From Planctomycetota bacterium (GTDB taxonomy: Bacteria > Planctomycetota > Planctomycetia > Planctomycetales > Planctomycetaceae), in assembly GCA_003669615.1 (NCBI GenBank), contig QWOO01000060.1:1-46153 (forward strand): a DNA stretch of 46,153 bases. Direction: 5' to 3'. The position numbers and the translations under genes were made by a program. How positions within the stretch are numbered: position 1 is the first letter of the stretch; every line of letters starts with the position of its first letter. Shown here in pieces: positions 26,589 to 35,104 of this stretch. The notes under the pieces are model-generated. The model saw only the letters and a list, made by a program, of their open reading frames with translations. It did not search any database and was not told where the DNA came from.

Positions 26589-28613
26589 TCACGGAGCAGG
26601 CAGCTGCCACCGGGCATCAAAGAGACCAGCCCATACGGTTTTCTCTTCAATTTGGTCATCTCCAACCGGTGTGACGTTCTGCACCGCTATGTCTCCCAGA
26701 CGAGGGAACAGCCAGGCGTTCGAGGCTCGACAATCTTTTTCGTGAAACGTATGGCCGGAGTTCAGAACCACGTACTTTGATGGGTTGAGCGGATTCGGAA
26801 AAATCAGGCTGACACCATGATCCCCGGCTGACCATTCCTGGTCGCCGATCCGGATTTTTTCTTTTGTCCACGTGATGGGCAGCCGGTCCACAATTCTGCT
26901 CAGCACCGCGTTGGACCCCGGGTCTCCAAACAGAACCAGATGATTGTTCGCAATCGTCTCATCGTCCAGGCGGACATCGTCAACCATTCGCACATCGCCC
27001 CGCATCCACTGAGCGAACTCCTGAGCAAATCGATCGAGCGTCCACTGTGACCAGGCACCGACGTTCTCGTTCCACGGTGTTCCCGTACCGCGCACGCAAA
27101 CGAATGAACTCATAAACGCATCGTCAATCGGGCCCTGCAGACCGGGACGCTTTCTAACTTCCGGATTGTCACCGAAACCTCGTGACTCGTCATAATCCAG
27201 AACCTGCCAGCCTGTTTCGCCTTTCACGTAGAACACATCCGGCAGCAAACCGTCGGCTGCGGATCGACATTCCAGTACCGTTCCGTCAATGATGGCGTCA
27301 GTAGCCACATCACGCGTGAGCCGGAGCGCCGCTACGTTGCTCGTTGTCACATCCACATCGCCCGAGTCCGTGATTTTTGCTTCCACAGTGCTGGGTTCGT
27401 AGACGCTTTCGACTTCCTCAATTGTCATCCAGTCGCATTTGTTGAACCGCAGCGTATGAGTCGTGAAGCGGATCTCCTTTCGCTCTCCAAAGCGAGGCCG
27501 ACCTTTCTGAGAATGCTCCAGATGAAAGGCGATGAACTGCTTCTGGCTTTCAGGGTCAAACGCGTGACCCATCTTCGGTCCGACGATCACATTGATCGGC
27601 ACATCAAGTGTCTCCGCGGCTTCCGCCATTGACGTACTGGCCAACAACTGCGGATCGTTTTCACCACCGTAAGTGCAGACCGGAACATTGAATGCATTCA
27701 TCGCATAGTTGACCGAATCATAGATGGCCAACGTTGTATGTTGCGGCTCCGGAAGACGCTGCTCGGAATTCTCGGGATCTTTTTTCTGGTACCGATAGAA
27801 GTCGACAAATCCTGCGCCTGGACCAACGGACGACCACACATCCGGATGGTGCAGGCCCAGATGCCAGGCCCCGGCTCCGCCCATGGAAAAACCATGCAGC
27901 GTGATTCTGGCTTCATCGATTCGGAATCGACGTTTCACATCGTTCATGGCTTCAAACACATCAGTCTCGCCGGCAAAGCGATATGCGTTATTGCCACGAC
28001 CATAGACGTCCAGCTGAATCCAGTTCTGCTCGGGCTGGTCAGACTCGGCCTTAAGCGGCTTGCCATCCATTCGATGAATAAAATTCACCTCGTTCATCTG
28101 ATCGGCTCGCCCGTGCAGAACCACATGCAGAGGCCAGCGGCGTCCATCCTTTGGATTTACGCCCGCGGGCAGCGTCAACGCATACGGCTGAACTGAACCA
28201 TCAACATCGCTCACATAGCCGCGAATGGTGATCCCCGGCTGAAGAGACCATTCGGCGTTTCCCGCGTTGAGCTGTTCTGCACGCACTGCACCCTTCTGCA
28301 GAACACTGCGCAACTGATCGACATAATCCGCTTTGGGAAACTCCTGAAACCGCAGCATCCATGTGGCCGCTTTTTCGAAAATGGCCACATCTGCCAGCCA
28401 TCCTTCTCCGTCACGAGTTTTCAGTTCAGGCTTTTTACGAAGCGATTCCATGGCATTGCGGAGAGAATCTCGTGCTTCGATGAGTGGTCGCAGAGTTTCC
28501 TCCGAGGGTGGTTCCGGTGGCTGGATTTTTTCCTGAGCCAGCACAAGCCCACAACTCACGATCATCAGCACCAGCGAAAGGCGAACCGATGGGAAACAAC
28601 GAAAATTCTTCAT
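26589..28613 (-). CDS. Secreted prolyl-oligopeptidase-like alpha/beta hydrolase
   Basis: A 674-residue exported esterase or peptidase. A signal peptide (about 1-26, ending LVLAQ) and a helical N-terminal region lead into an alpha/beta-hydrolase domain. This has an oxyanion-type HVVLHGRADQ segment, the nucleophile Ser in GFSMGGAG (about residue 242), a likely acid in GGENDPQL (about 320) and the His in KMGHAF (about 350). The remaining 300 residues form a C-terminal region with beta-rich patterns. The layout resembles planctomycete PHB-depolymerase/S9-like proteins of unknown substrate. The ATG at 28613 starts the signal peptide. It is probably monocistronic, with a 202-bp gap to moaC and a palindrome upstream. 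Confidence 0.82.
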   Translation of the reverse strand: MKNFRCFPSVRLSLVLMIVSCGLVLAQEKIQPPEPPSEETLRPLIEARDSLRNAMESLRKKPELKTRDGEGWLADVAIFEKAATWMLRFQEFPKADYVDQLRSVLQKGAVRAEQLNAGNAEWSLQPGITIRGYVSDVDGSVQPYALTLPAGVNPKDGRRWPLHVVLHGRADQMNEVNFIHRMDGKPLKAESDQPEQNWIQLDVYGRGNNAYRFAGETDVFEAMNDVKRRFRIDEARITLHGFSMGGAGAWHLGLHHPDVWSSVGPGAGFVDFYRYQKKDPENSEQRLPEPQHTTLAIYDSVNYAMNAFNVPVCTYGGENDPQLLASTSMAEAAETLDVPINVIVGPKMGHAFDPESQKQFIAFHLEHSQKGRPRFGERKEIRFTTHTLRFNKCDWMTIEEVESVYEPSTVEAKITDSGDVDVTTSNVAALRLTRDVATDAIIDGTVLECRSAADGLLPDVFYVKGETGWQVLDYDESRGFGDNPEVRKRPGLQGPIDDAFMSSFVCVRGTGTPWNENVGAWSQWTLDRFAQEFAQWMRGDVRMVDDVRLDDETIANNHLVLFGDPGSNAVLSRIVDRLPITWTKEKIRIGDQEWSAGDHGVSLIFPNPLNPSKYVVLNSGHTFHEKDCRASNAWLFPRLGDIAVQNVTPVGDDQIEEKTVWAGLFDARWQLPAP

Positions 28614-28700
28614 GAGTTCAATCCTGTCAGGGGACTCACCTGCGTCCGGAAAACCGGAGGCCGCACAACTGGGCTTCGATGCGGACTGTAATTCAAAAAG

Positions 28701-28760
28701 TGAACCCGAGCCATCACCGAGGCGGCTTTTGATGCACGCCTCGGCAAGGGCTCGGGTTCA
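28701..28760. repeat. 60-bp inverted repeat between CDGSH and esterase genes
   Basis: Arms 28701-28724 and 28737-28760 match at 21 of 24 positions. The outer 12 bp (TGAACCCGAGCC/GGCTCGGGTTCA) and inner CCGAGGC/GCCTCGG are perfect. It lies 52 bp past the CDGSH stop and 87 bp before the esterase start. No T-run follows on the minus strand, so it is classed as a dispersed palindrome rather than a terminator. Confidence 0.7.
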
Positions 28761-28812
28761 GAGCAGCGGCCTGATCCAATGTGCTCAGGTCGACTATGTT
28801 TTACGGTGAAGA

Positions 28813-29022
28813 TCAGACCTGAGCTCGCTCGGCCGAATCAAATCCGCAGGTCTTGTGAGCGCCGTCGCAGAACGGGCGTCGGGCGGAAGCGCCGCATCGG
28901 CACAGGGCAAATGTTTCTTTCCCGTTCAGGCTAAACACATTGCCGGCGGCATCGGTGATGGTAGCCGGGCCGGTCACCAGAAAAGGACCATTGTCTTTGA
29001 CCTGAATTTTGATTTCGGACAT
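28813..29022 (-). CDS. CDGSH-type iron-sulfur protein
   Basis: A 69-residue protein with the complete [2Fe-2S] ligand set of the CDGSH family: CRC (Cys41, Cys43), then FCDGAH (Cys52, His56), three Cys and one His. The N-terminal half is a small beta region (NGPFLVTGPATITDAAGNVF) seen in bacterial single-domain members. The family is linked to redox or iron handling, but the cellular partner is unknown. The ATG at 29022 gives the standard short form. It stands alone between the signalling genes and the esterase. Confidence 0.93.
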   Translation of the reverse strand: MSEIKIQVKDNGPFLVTGPATITDAAGNVFSLNGKETFALCRCGASARRPFCDGAHKTCGFDSAERAQV

Positions 29023-29236
29023 GTTTTATGTTTCCCGTTGCCAGCATGAATGCTGAGGTATGACGAAGTACGATCCATCGCATGGGATGGAGTTTCCTGC
29101 CTACAGGCTAACGGTTTCCGTCGACACCCGCAATCACCGGTCTACCGGACGTAAGACGGGGTGCGAACTGCTGAATCGCTTCGTTCCCCGAGCCTGACGA
29201 CATTGGCAGACGAAATTGCCTGACGTCCGGTTTCAT

Positions 29237-30520
29237 CTAATCCACATCCGCCAGTTCAATGCGGATTTTCACAATCTGTTCACGGACGCTCATAAACGCG
29301 GCCACTATGGTTGGGTCGAAATGAGTACCGCTTTCCTCTTCCAGGATCGCAAAGCACTTGTCGATTGGAAACGCCGGCTTGTAAACGCGTTTGCTGCTGA
29401 GCGCATCGAATACGTCGGCGACCGCAACAATTCGTCCGCTCAGAGGTATGTCGGTTCCCTTCAGGCCAATGGGATATCCGGTTCCATCCCACCGCTCATG
29501 ATGCGTGAGTGCAATCTCGGAGGCCATTCGCAGCAGCGGCGATGATCCCACATTAATCATCATGTCGCCCAGCAGCGTGTGCGATCGCATCTGCTGAGTC
29601 TCGGCATAGCTCAGTGGCTGAAACACTTTTCTTCCAAGACCCACATGCCGCTGCATCATTTCGAATTCTTCCGGAGTCAGCTTGCCCGGCTTCCGAAGAA
29701 TGTCATCCCCAATGCCAATCTTGCCGATGTCATGAAGCGGCGCAGCATGTTCCAACAGCTCACATGTGGCTTTATCCAGCCCAAGTTTTCGAGCAAGTAT
29801 TCCTGCGTAACGTCCGACGCGAATCACGTGGTGCCCGGTTTCGTTATCGCGGTATTCCGCCAGTTTGGCGAGACAGTGAATCAGTTCCAGCCGCGACACC
29901 ATCAGTTCGGCAGTGCGCGACTGAATCTGCGATTCGAGATCACGACTGTGATTCAGCATTTGATCAAACTGAGCTCTCAGCAACAGAGCATTGCGAACGC
30001 GAGGCAGCAACGAGGTAGCGCGAAGTGGCTTGGTCAGCAGTTCGGCCGCTCCCAACTCAAGCGCGTCCGTTCGGACTCGCTCATCTTCCGAAGCGGTGAT
30101 CATGATCATCGGAATGTTTCGAAGATCCGGACTCGAAACGACCTGCCGCAGAATCTGGAGACCAGAAACGCTCATCACGACATCACATACCACCAGGTCG
30201 GGCTGCAGACCGATAATGCGTTCCAGCGCACTTTCGGGATCGGTGTGCGTTTCGACGGATTTATAGCCGGCCATGTGCAGGCACTTTTGAATCAGACGGA
30301 CGTTAATCGGTTCGTCATCAATGATCAGAATCCTGCGATTCTGATACTCGTCGCCGCGAGCCAGCGCGGAGGCGAAATGTTCAGTCACGCCGAGCACGTT
30401 CCGCATTGAATCGCCCCCACCCAACGAACTTTGGGTGGCTGGGATTTCGATACCCAATATTTTTTCCAGCGATTCATTTGAGCGGCTTGAAAGTAGTCCG
30501 GAAGACATGGCTTCATTCAT
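29237..30520 (-). CDS. Response regulator with HD-GYP phosphodiesterase domain
   Basis: A predicted cyclic-di-GMP phosphodiesterase controlled by phosphorylation. After about 60 poorly conserved residues comes a receiver domain (ILIIDDE, phospho-acceptor Asp at about 113, TKP at about 163), a short coiled coil, then an HD-GYP domain with HDIGKIG (about 263-269), HHERWDGTGYP (about 340-350) and ADVFDAL. All HD and GYP residues are present, so hydrolysis is plausible. The ATG at 30520 was taken as start; a TTG at 30541 and an ATG at 30508 are also in frame, and no strong ribosome site decides. It is the last gene of a three-gene signalling run and probably the output of the phosphorelay. Confidence 0.88.
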   Translation of the reverse strand: MNEAMSSGLLSSRSNESLEKILGIEIPATQSSLGGGDSMRNVLGVTEHFASALARGDEYQNRRILIIDDEPINVRLIQKCLHMAGYKSVETHTDPESALERIIGLQPDLVVCDVVMSVSGLQILRQVVSSPDLRNIPMIMITASEDERVRTDALELGAAELLTKPLRATSLLPRVRNALLLRAQFDQMLNHSRDLESQIQSRTAELMVSRLELIHCLAKLAEYRDNETGHHVIRVGRYAGILARKLGLDKATCELLEHAAPLHDIGKIGIGDDILRKPGKLTPEEFEMMQRHVGLGRKVFQPLSYAETQQMRSHTLLGDMMINVGSSPLLRMASEIALTHHERWDGTGYPIGLKGTDIPLSGRIVAVADVFDALSSKRVYKPAFPIDKCFAILEEESGTHFDPTIVAAFMSVREQIVKIRIELADVD

Positions 30521-30560
30521 CCAAAAAACAGGAATAGTCAATTGATGCAGTACCAGTTAC

Positions 30561-32789
30561 TCAGATCGTCATCGCGTCCATACAGCCTGACTTCTGCAGC
30601 TTTTCTCGCAGCTGCGGCAGAACTTCCAGACAGGATTGCAGCTCCTTGCCAAACGCTGCGATCTCATCCTGAAGTGCAGACAGTCGAACAGTCTCATCAC
30701 TCGAGCGGCGCTCCAGACTTCCGGCCGCAATCGTCAACGAGCCTGCACACAGATTTGCAGCCACACCCTTCACTCCATGACTCAACTGAAACACGGCGAA
30801 CCGATTTTCATTTTGCACAGCCGTCTGCAAATCACGCAGGGTTTGTTCGCCACGCATTTCGAACATGTTCAGCAGTTCGACGGCCAGTTCGATGTCACCA
30901 AAACACTGATTCAAAAGGACCTCTTCGTCAAAAGCTCCCTGAATCGACGCACTGCCAATCGCGGCGCGCTGAGGTTCAGGAGCCGACCGTACGGATCCGC
31001 GAGCCTGTGGAATCGGCAGCCAGTGCAGCAGGACTTCCGTCAGCGAATGACAGGTAATGGGCTTTGTCAGATAGTCATCCATGCCGGCTTCAAGGCACAT
31101 CTCCCGATCTCCGGAAATCGCATTGGCCGTCAAAGCGACAAGAGGCAGTCGACCGCCCAAACGCGCCATCCCGGTTCCCTGACTTTCAGCCTTGCGCACT
31201 TCAGCAGCGACCTGCAGACCGTCCATCAGCGGCATTTGGCAGTCCAGCAGGACGAGGTCATACTCCCGAGTCAGCGATTTTTGCAGAGCCGCCAGACCAT
31301 CGGACACCACATCACATTCCAGCCCAAAGCGACGCAGGAATTCACGAACGACCACCTGATTGATTTCGTAGTCTTCCGCCACAAGCACTCGAAAGTCTTT
31401 CGTCTCGCCTTCCGCCACTGCGGCTTCTGTCAACTCGTCACTCGTCGAAAGAGTTCGCAACGGCATTTCGTAAGTGCTGTTCACATGATCCTGGACAGGC
31501 GGATGTAGACAGCACGTAAACCAGAATGTGGAACCGATCCCCTCTTCGCTTTCCATACCGATCTCACCGTCGAATAACTCGACCAGACGTTTGCAAATCG
31601 CCAGCCCCAGTCCTGTGCCGCCGAACCGCCGAGTTGTACTGCCGTCGACCTGCGAGAATACCTGAAACAGGCGATGACGACGGTCCAATGGGATCCCGAT
31701 GCCGGTATCCGAGACCGAAATTCGCACTGTCATTTTTCCAGTATCAAGATCTGTCTCAAGCAGCTCGGCTTCAGTCCGTACGCGTCCTTCTTCTGTAAAC
31801 TTGACCGCATTGCTGACAAGATTCAGCAAAATTTGACGCAGCCGATTACGGTCGCCGGAGACCCACATCGGGACGCCGCCATGAAGATGACAGGCCATTT
31901 CCAGACCGCTCTTCTGAACCGCTGGGTCCATCATTTCGCACACATCCCGCAGCAGACGGTGCAGATCGAAGTCCACAGCATCGAGCTCCAGCATGCCCTG
32001 TTCAATCTTGGAAAAGTCCAGAATCCCGTTGATCAGGCTGAGTAAACAATCGGCAGACGACTGGGCGCCGCGGACATATCGCAGCTGCTGAGAATCCAGC
32101 GGCGTTGTCGACAGAAGCTCAAGCATCCCCGTCACGCCGTTCAGCGGCGTTCGGATTTCATGGCTCATGTTTGCCAGAAAATGGCTTTTGGCTTTGCTGG
32201 CACTTTCTGCCGCCGCAATTGCCCGCGTCCTTTCATCCACAACGCGAGCCAGCTTTTCCAGATGGTGTCGCTCATGCTCTTTCATGATACTCTTGGCCGT
32301 CAGTGACATCGCCATCTGCCGGATCTCGATCGCATCAAACGGCTTTCGAAGCACGAGAAATTGATCCGTACGCCCCAGGCGATTCACAATCTGACGCCAT
32401 GAATAATCGGAGTAAGCCGTGCAGATCACGACTTCCAGCAGAGGATCAATCTCCCAGAGCCGAGCAATGGTTTCGATGCCATCCCAACCGGGTGGCATGC
32501 GGATATCCACAAACGCCATGCGATAGGGCCGATCGTTCGCAACGGACGCCTGAACGAGAGCCAGCGCTTCCTGCCCCTGATAGGCCGAGTCGATTTCGAA
32601 GCGAGTATCACAGGCGCTCCTTTGCGACAATTCACTGGTAGCGCCAAACAGTTCAAGTTCGGCTTGTTCCACTTCTCTGTTAACACAAGGTTCCAGCAGC
32701 TTACGAAAATCCTGATGAATGGCCGCATTGTCATCGACGATCAGAATTCGAGGAGCCGAGGCAATCATTGCTGTGAAGTTTTCGCTCAT
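30561..32789 (-). CDS. Hybrid histidine kinase REC-HisKA-HATPase-REC-HPt
   Basis: A 742-residue cytoplasmic phosphorelay protein with no membrane segment. Order: an N-terminal receiver (ILIVDDN, Asp95 in FVDIRMP, KPFD at about 149-152); a coiled coil; a kinase dimerisation domain with His210 in NMSHEIRTP; an ATPase domain with N, G1 (DTGIGI) and G2 (GTGLGL) boxes; a second receiver (Asp516 in [11 protein letters not shown] at about 574-577); and a C-terminal HPt domain with His671 (QLSHGVKG). The input must come through the first receiver. It overlaps the CHASE4 kinase gene by 4 bp (ATGA) and is followed closely by the HD-GYP gene, so a relay from membrane kinase to HD-GYP output is likely. 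Confidence 0.92.
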   Translation of the reverse strand: MSENFTAMIASAPRILIVDDNAAIHQDFRKLLEPCVNREVEQAELELFGATSELSQRSACDTRFEIDSAYQGQEALALVQASVANDRPYRMAFVDIRMPPGWDGIETIARLWEIDPLLEVVICTAYSDYSWRQIVNRLGRTDQFLVLRKPFDAIEIRQMAMSLTAKSIMKEHERHHLEKLARVVDERTRAIAAAESASKAKSHFLANMSHEIRTPLNGVTGMLELLSTTPLDSQQLRYVRGAQSSADCLLSLINGILDFSKIEQGMLELDAVDFDLHRLLRDVCEMMDPAVQKSGLEMACHLHGGVPMWVSGDRNRLRQILLNLVSNAVKFTEEGRVRTEAELLETDLDTGKMTVRISVSDTGIGIPLDRRHRLFQVFSQVDGSTTRRFGGTGLGLAICKRLVELFDGEIGMESEEGIGSTFWFTCCLHPPVQDHVNSTYEMPLRTLSTSDELTEAAVAEGETKDFRVLVAEDYEINQVVVREFLRRFGLECDVVSDGLAALQKSLTREYDLVLLDCQMPLMDGLQVAAEVRKAESQGTGMARLGGRLPLVALTANAISGDREMCLEAGMDDYLTKPITCHSLTEVLLHWLPIPQARGSVRSAPEPQRAAIGSASIQGAFDEEVLLNQCFGDIELAVELLNMFEMRGEQTLRDLQTAVQNENRFAVFQLSHGVKGVAANLCAGSLTIAAGSLERRSSDETVRLSALQDEIAAFGKELQSCLEVLPQLREKLQKSGCMDAMTI

Positions 32790-34771
32790 ACGTACTGCTC
32801 TGCCTTCTCATAAGAACTTGTGTTCACAGATTCCGTCGCAGAAGAAGCATCCGACCGCGGCTCTGAACTCGCACTGAGCTGCTGAGAACGTCGGACAGCT
32901 CGTGGAATCGAGATGATGAAGACAGCGCCCAATCCAGGACCGTCGCTCTCCGCCCAGATCTCACCGCCCATTTCGCGAATAACATTGGAACAGTAGTGAA
33001 GCCCCTGACCGGATCCCTCAACACGAGTCGTGTAGCCCTGTGCGAACAACCGATTCTGAACTTCAGACGTGAAGCCGACCCCTGAATCTCGTAGTGAGAT
33101 CTGCAGACTATCGTCAGCGAAGATGTCGATTGCGATTTCCAGCACATGTTCACGATCAGCGACCGACTGCATGGCCAGGAATGCGTTCTTTTCCAGATTC
33201 ACAAGAACCTGTGCCAGCCGACTGCGGTTCAGATGGAACTCAGGCAGGTCGCCCGCAATAATTTTGACCTGTGCGCCCGTCTGCTGTTGCAGAGCGGCAT
33301 TGAGCAGCAATGATTCTTCCAGGAGCGATATCAGTTCCACGCGCTGACGAAAATCGGAGCGACGTGCGTGCCCCTGTTGCGAAGCGATGGCATCCCGAAT
33401 ATGGCGGATCGTATCCTGCAAACGCCGAAGTTCTTCCAGGTTCTCACAGCGTTCGCGTTGCAGCGTATTGTTCAGCGACACAAGGTAATGCACCAGCTTG
33501 GGACCGCGAGGATCCTGACTGAAGAAGTGTGCCGCCTGCGGAGCCTGCTCGGCCAGCATCAGGGTGGCCATCTCCAGTCCGGACAGTCGCGAAGCGGTCA
33601 GACGATCTTCCACAAGCTCAACGCAGCAATTAGCGGTATTCACCGCGTTACCAACATTGTGTAGAACTTCCGAAGCGATTTCGGCCATGCCTGCACGATG
33701 AGCGGCCGCCTGAATCTTTTCACGAGATTCCGCAAGCTTCTCCACCATACCGTCAAAACTGCGAGCCAGGATCCCGATTTCGTCTCCCCGAGTCGACTGC
33801 AACCTTGCATCAAGATTGTCCGTCTCGCCCACTTTTGCGACGTGGGCAGCCATCTTCTGCAGCGGAGCGACAACTCGATATCGCAATGCCAGCCCGGTGC
33901 CAAACAACATCGACACAACACCGATCAGACCACAGATCGTGGCCAGATTGGCAGTGGCGCGTCCCTGCAGTGAAATCGTGCGAGGAATCAGCAGCGTCAC
34001 TATGATCAGAGGCTTTTCGAAGACATCGTTATGAACAATGGATGCTCGCAGAGTGGCCTTATCAATCTCGACTGTCTTTGCGGCAACACCGCTGACTGGC
34101 AGACTGGTTCGAATCTGGTCCGAAATGCCTGAGTTGTTAAAATCCAGGATCGCCAGATTGCTGGCTGCGTGAATTTGTTCCGACAAATCGGCCGTCACTT
34201 TGGGGTTCAGAAATCGCCCCATAATGACCGAGCCACGCACCGGGCCTTCGCGTTTAGATGTCAGAATCGGATGTGCGGCGACCAGAAGTGGACCGAAGCT
34301 GGTGTGGACCATCCCTTCAAGCGACTGATCTTTGTCAGAAAAATCCGTAAAAGGACTGCCGGCTGCCTGTATCATCGCGAGCACTTCCGGAACTGCTCTG
34401 GGCTGTCCGCTTTCTGGAGCAATGCAGCTTGTGGCGAGCACTTCCGATTGGCCATTGACGATCGCCAAAAAATCATTGCCCGTTGTCTGATGAAAAGACC
34501 GCGTGAGATTCGACTCCCGGTAAGCTTCATTCCCGTCTGTCACGAATACACAGGTGTCGTCCCACGCCGCGTAGTCTCCCGCCAGCATGGAAATGGTTCG
34601 CGTCTCCGCTTCGATCGCCTCAATACATCGTCCCAGACTGTGAACAGCACTTTCGCGTTCAATGCTGGCAAATGCCGGCAGCATGACATAGTGCTGCATC
34701 GCCCATGTAGTGCCGACGAAAAACGTCGACAGGGCGACCAGCAACAGCGTCATTTGATAACGAATAGACAT
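32786..34771 (-). CDS. CHASE4-HAMP membrane histidine kinase
   Basis: A 661-residue sensor kinase. TM1 (about 6-27) and TM2 (about 275-298) flank a periplasmic CHASE4-like domain with the family AWDDTCVFV motif (about 69-77). A HAMP domain (about 299-350) follows. The dimerisation helix carries an unusual H-box, [11 protein letters not shown] (His371), in place of HELRTP, and the C-terminal ATPase domain has N-box NLEKNAF, G1 DSGVGF and G2 GSGQGLHYC. The ATG at 34771 was chosen over a GTG at 34837 because GGTGG lies just upstream and the N-terminus enters TM1 at once. It has no receiver of its own; it overlaps the downstream hybrid kinase by 4 bp and probably starts the relay. Confidence 0.88.
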   Translation of the reverse strand: MSIRYQMTLLLVALSTFFVGTTWAMQHYVMLPAFASIERESAVHSLGRCIEAIEAETRTISMLAGDYAAWDDTCVFVTDGNEAYRESNLTRSFHQTTGNDFLAIVNGQSEVLATSCIAPESGQPRAVPEVLAMIQAAGSPFTDFSDKDQSLEGMVHTSFGPLLVAAHPILTSKREGPVRGSVIMGRFLNPKVTADLSEQIHAASNLAILDFNNSGISDQIRTSLPVSGVAAKTVEIDKATLRASIVHNDVFEKPLIIVTLLIPRTISLQGRATANLATICGLIGVVSMLFGTGLALRYRVVAPLQKMAAHVAKVGETDNLDARLQSTRGDEIGILARSFDGMVEKLAESREKIQAAAHRAGMAEIASEVLHNVGNAVNTANCCVELVEDRLTASRLSGLEMATLMLAEQAPQAAHFFSQDPRGPKLVHYLVSLNNTLQRERCENLEELRRLQDTIRHIRDAIASQQGHARRSDFRQRVELISLLEESLLLNAALQQQTGAQVKIIAGDLPEFHLNRSRLAQVLVNLEKNAFLAMQSVADREHVLEIAIDIFADDSLQISLRDSGVGFTSEVQNRLFAQGYTTRVEGSGQGLHYCSNVIREMGGEIWAESDGPGLGAVFIISIPRAVRRSQQLSASSEPRSDASSATESVNTSSYEKAEQYV

Positions 34772-35104
34772 TTCCACCCAGTTCGTGCAGACCTGTTCAG
34801 TGTTCGGACACTTTCCGATGATGATATGACTCAACACTTTGTTTAACGCTAGAACACGTTGAGGCGACAGGCCTACACATGTTTCTGGAATTCAACGTGG
34901 CCCGACCAAGTGCGGGGATCTCCTGCCGACGTTACGATGTCAAGTGCGGAAAAACCCTCTGGGTGCGATTACGCCTGGACCCCACGGCCGACGTAGCCGA
35001 GGATCAAAGTCGTCCAGCATTCACGATTTTCTGCATGGGCATGTGTGCGCCGCCGGTTTTGATCGCCTGCGTTCAGTCGTAACATTCTTCGAGAAAGTGA
35101 TCCG
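34772..35104. other. Divergent gap between kinase and phosphoesterase genes
   Basis: About 330 bp containing the outward promoters of the signalling run (minus) and the phosphoesterase gene (plus). No repeat, RNA gene or convincing promoter hexamers were recognised. Confidence 0.4.

Noticed and set aside
29579-31508. Two long plus-strand frames opposite the HD-GYP and hybrid kinase genes
   Set aside because: Both shadow clear minus-strand domains with intact motifs; their translations are rich in His, Gln and Arg without any recognisable fold.
34879-35082. 67-codon plus-strand frame before the phosphoesterase gene
   Set aside because: No recognisable domain, no ribosome binding site and it lies in a divergent promoter region.
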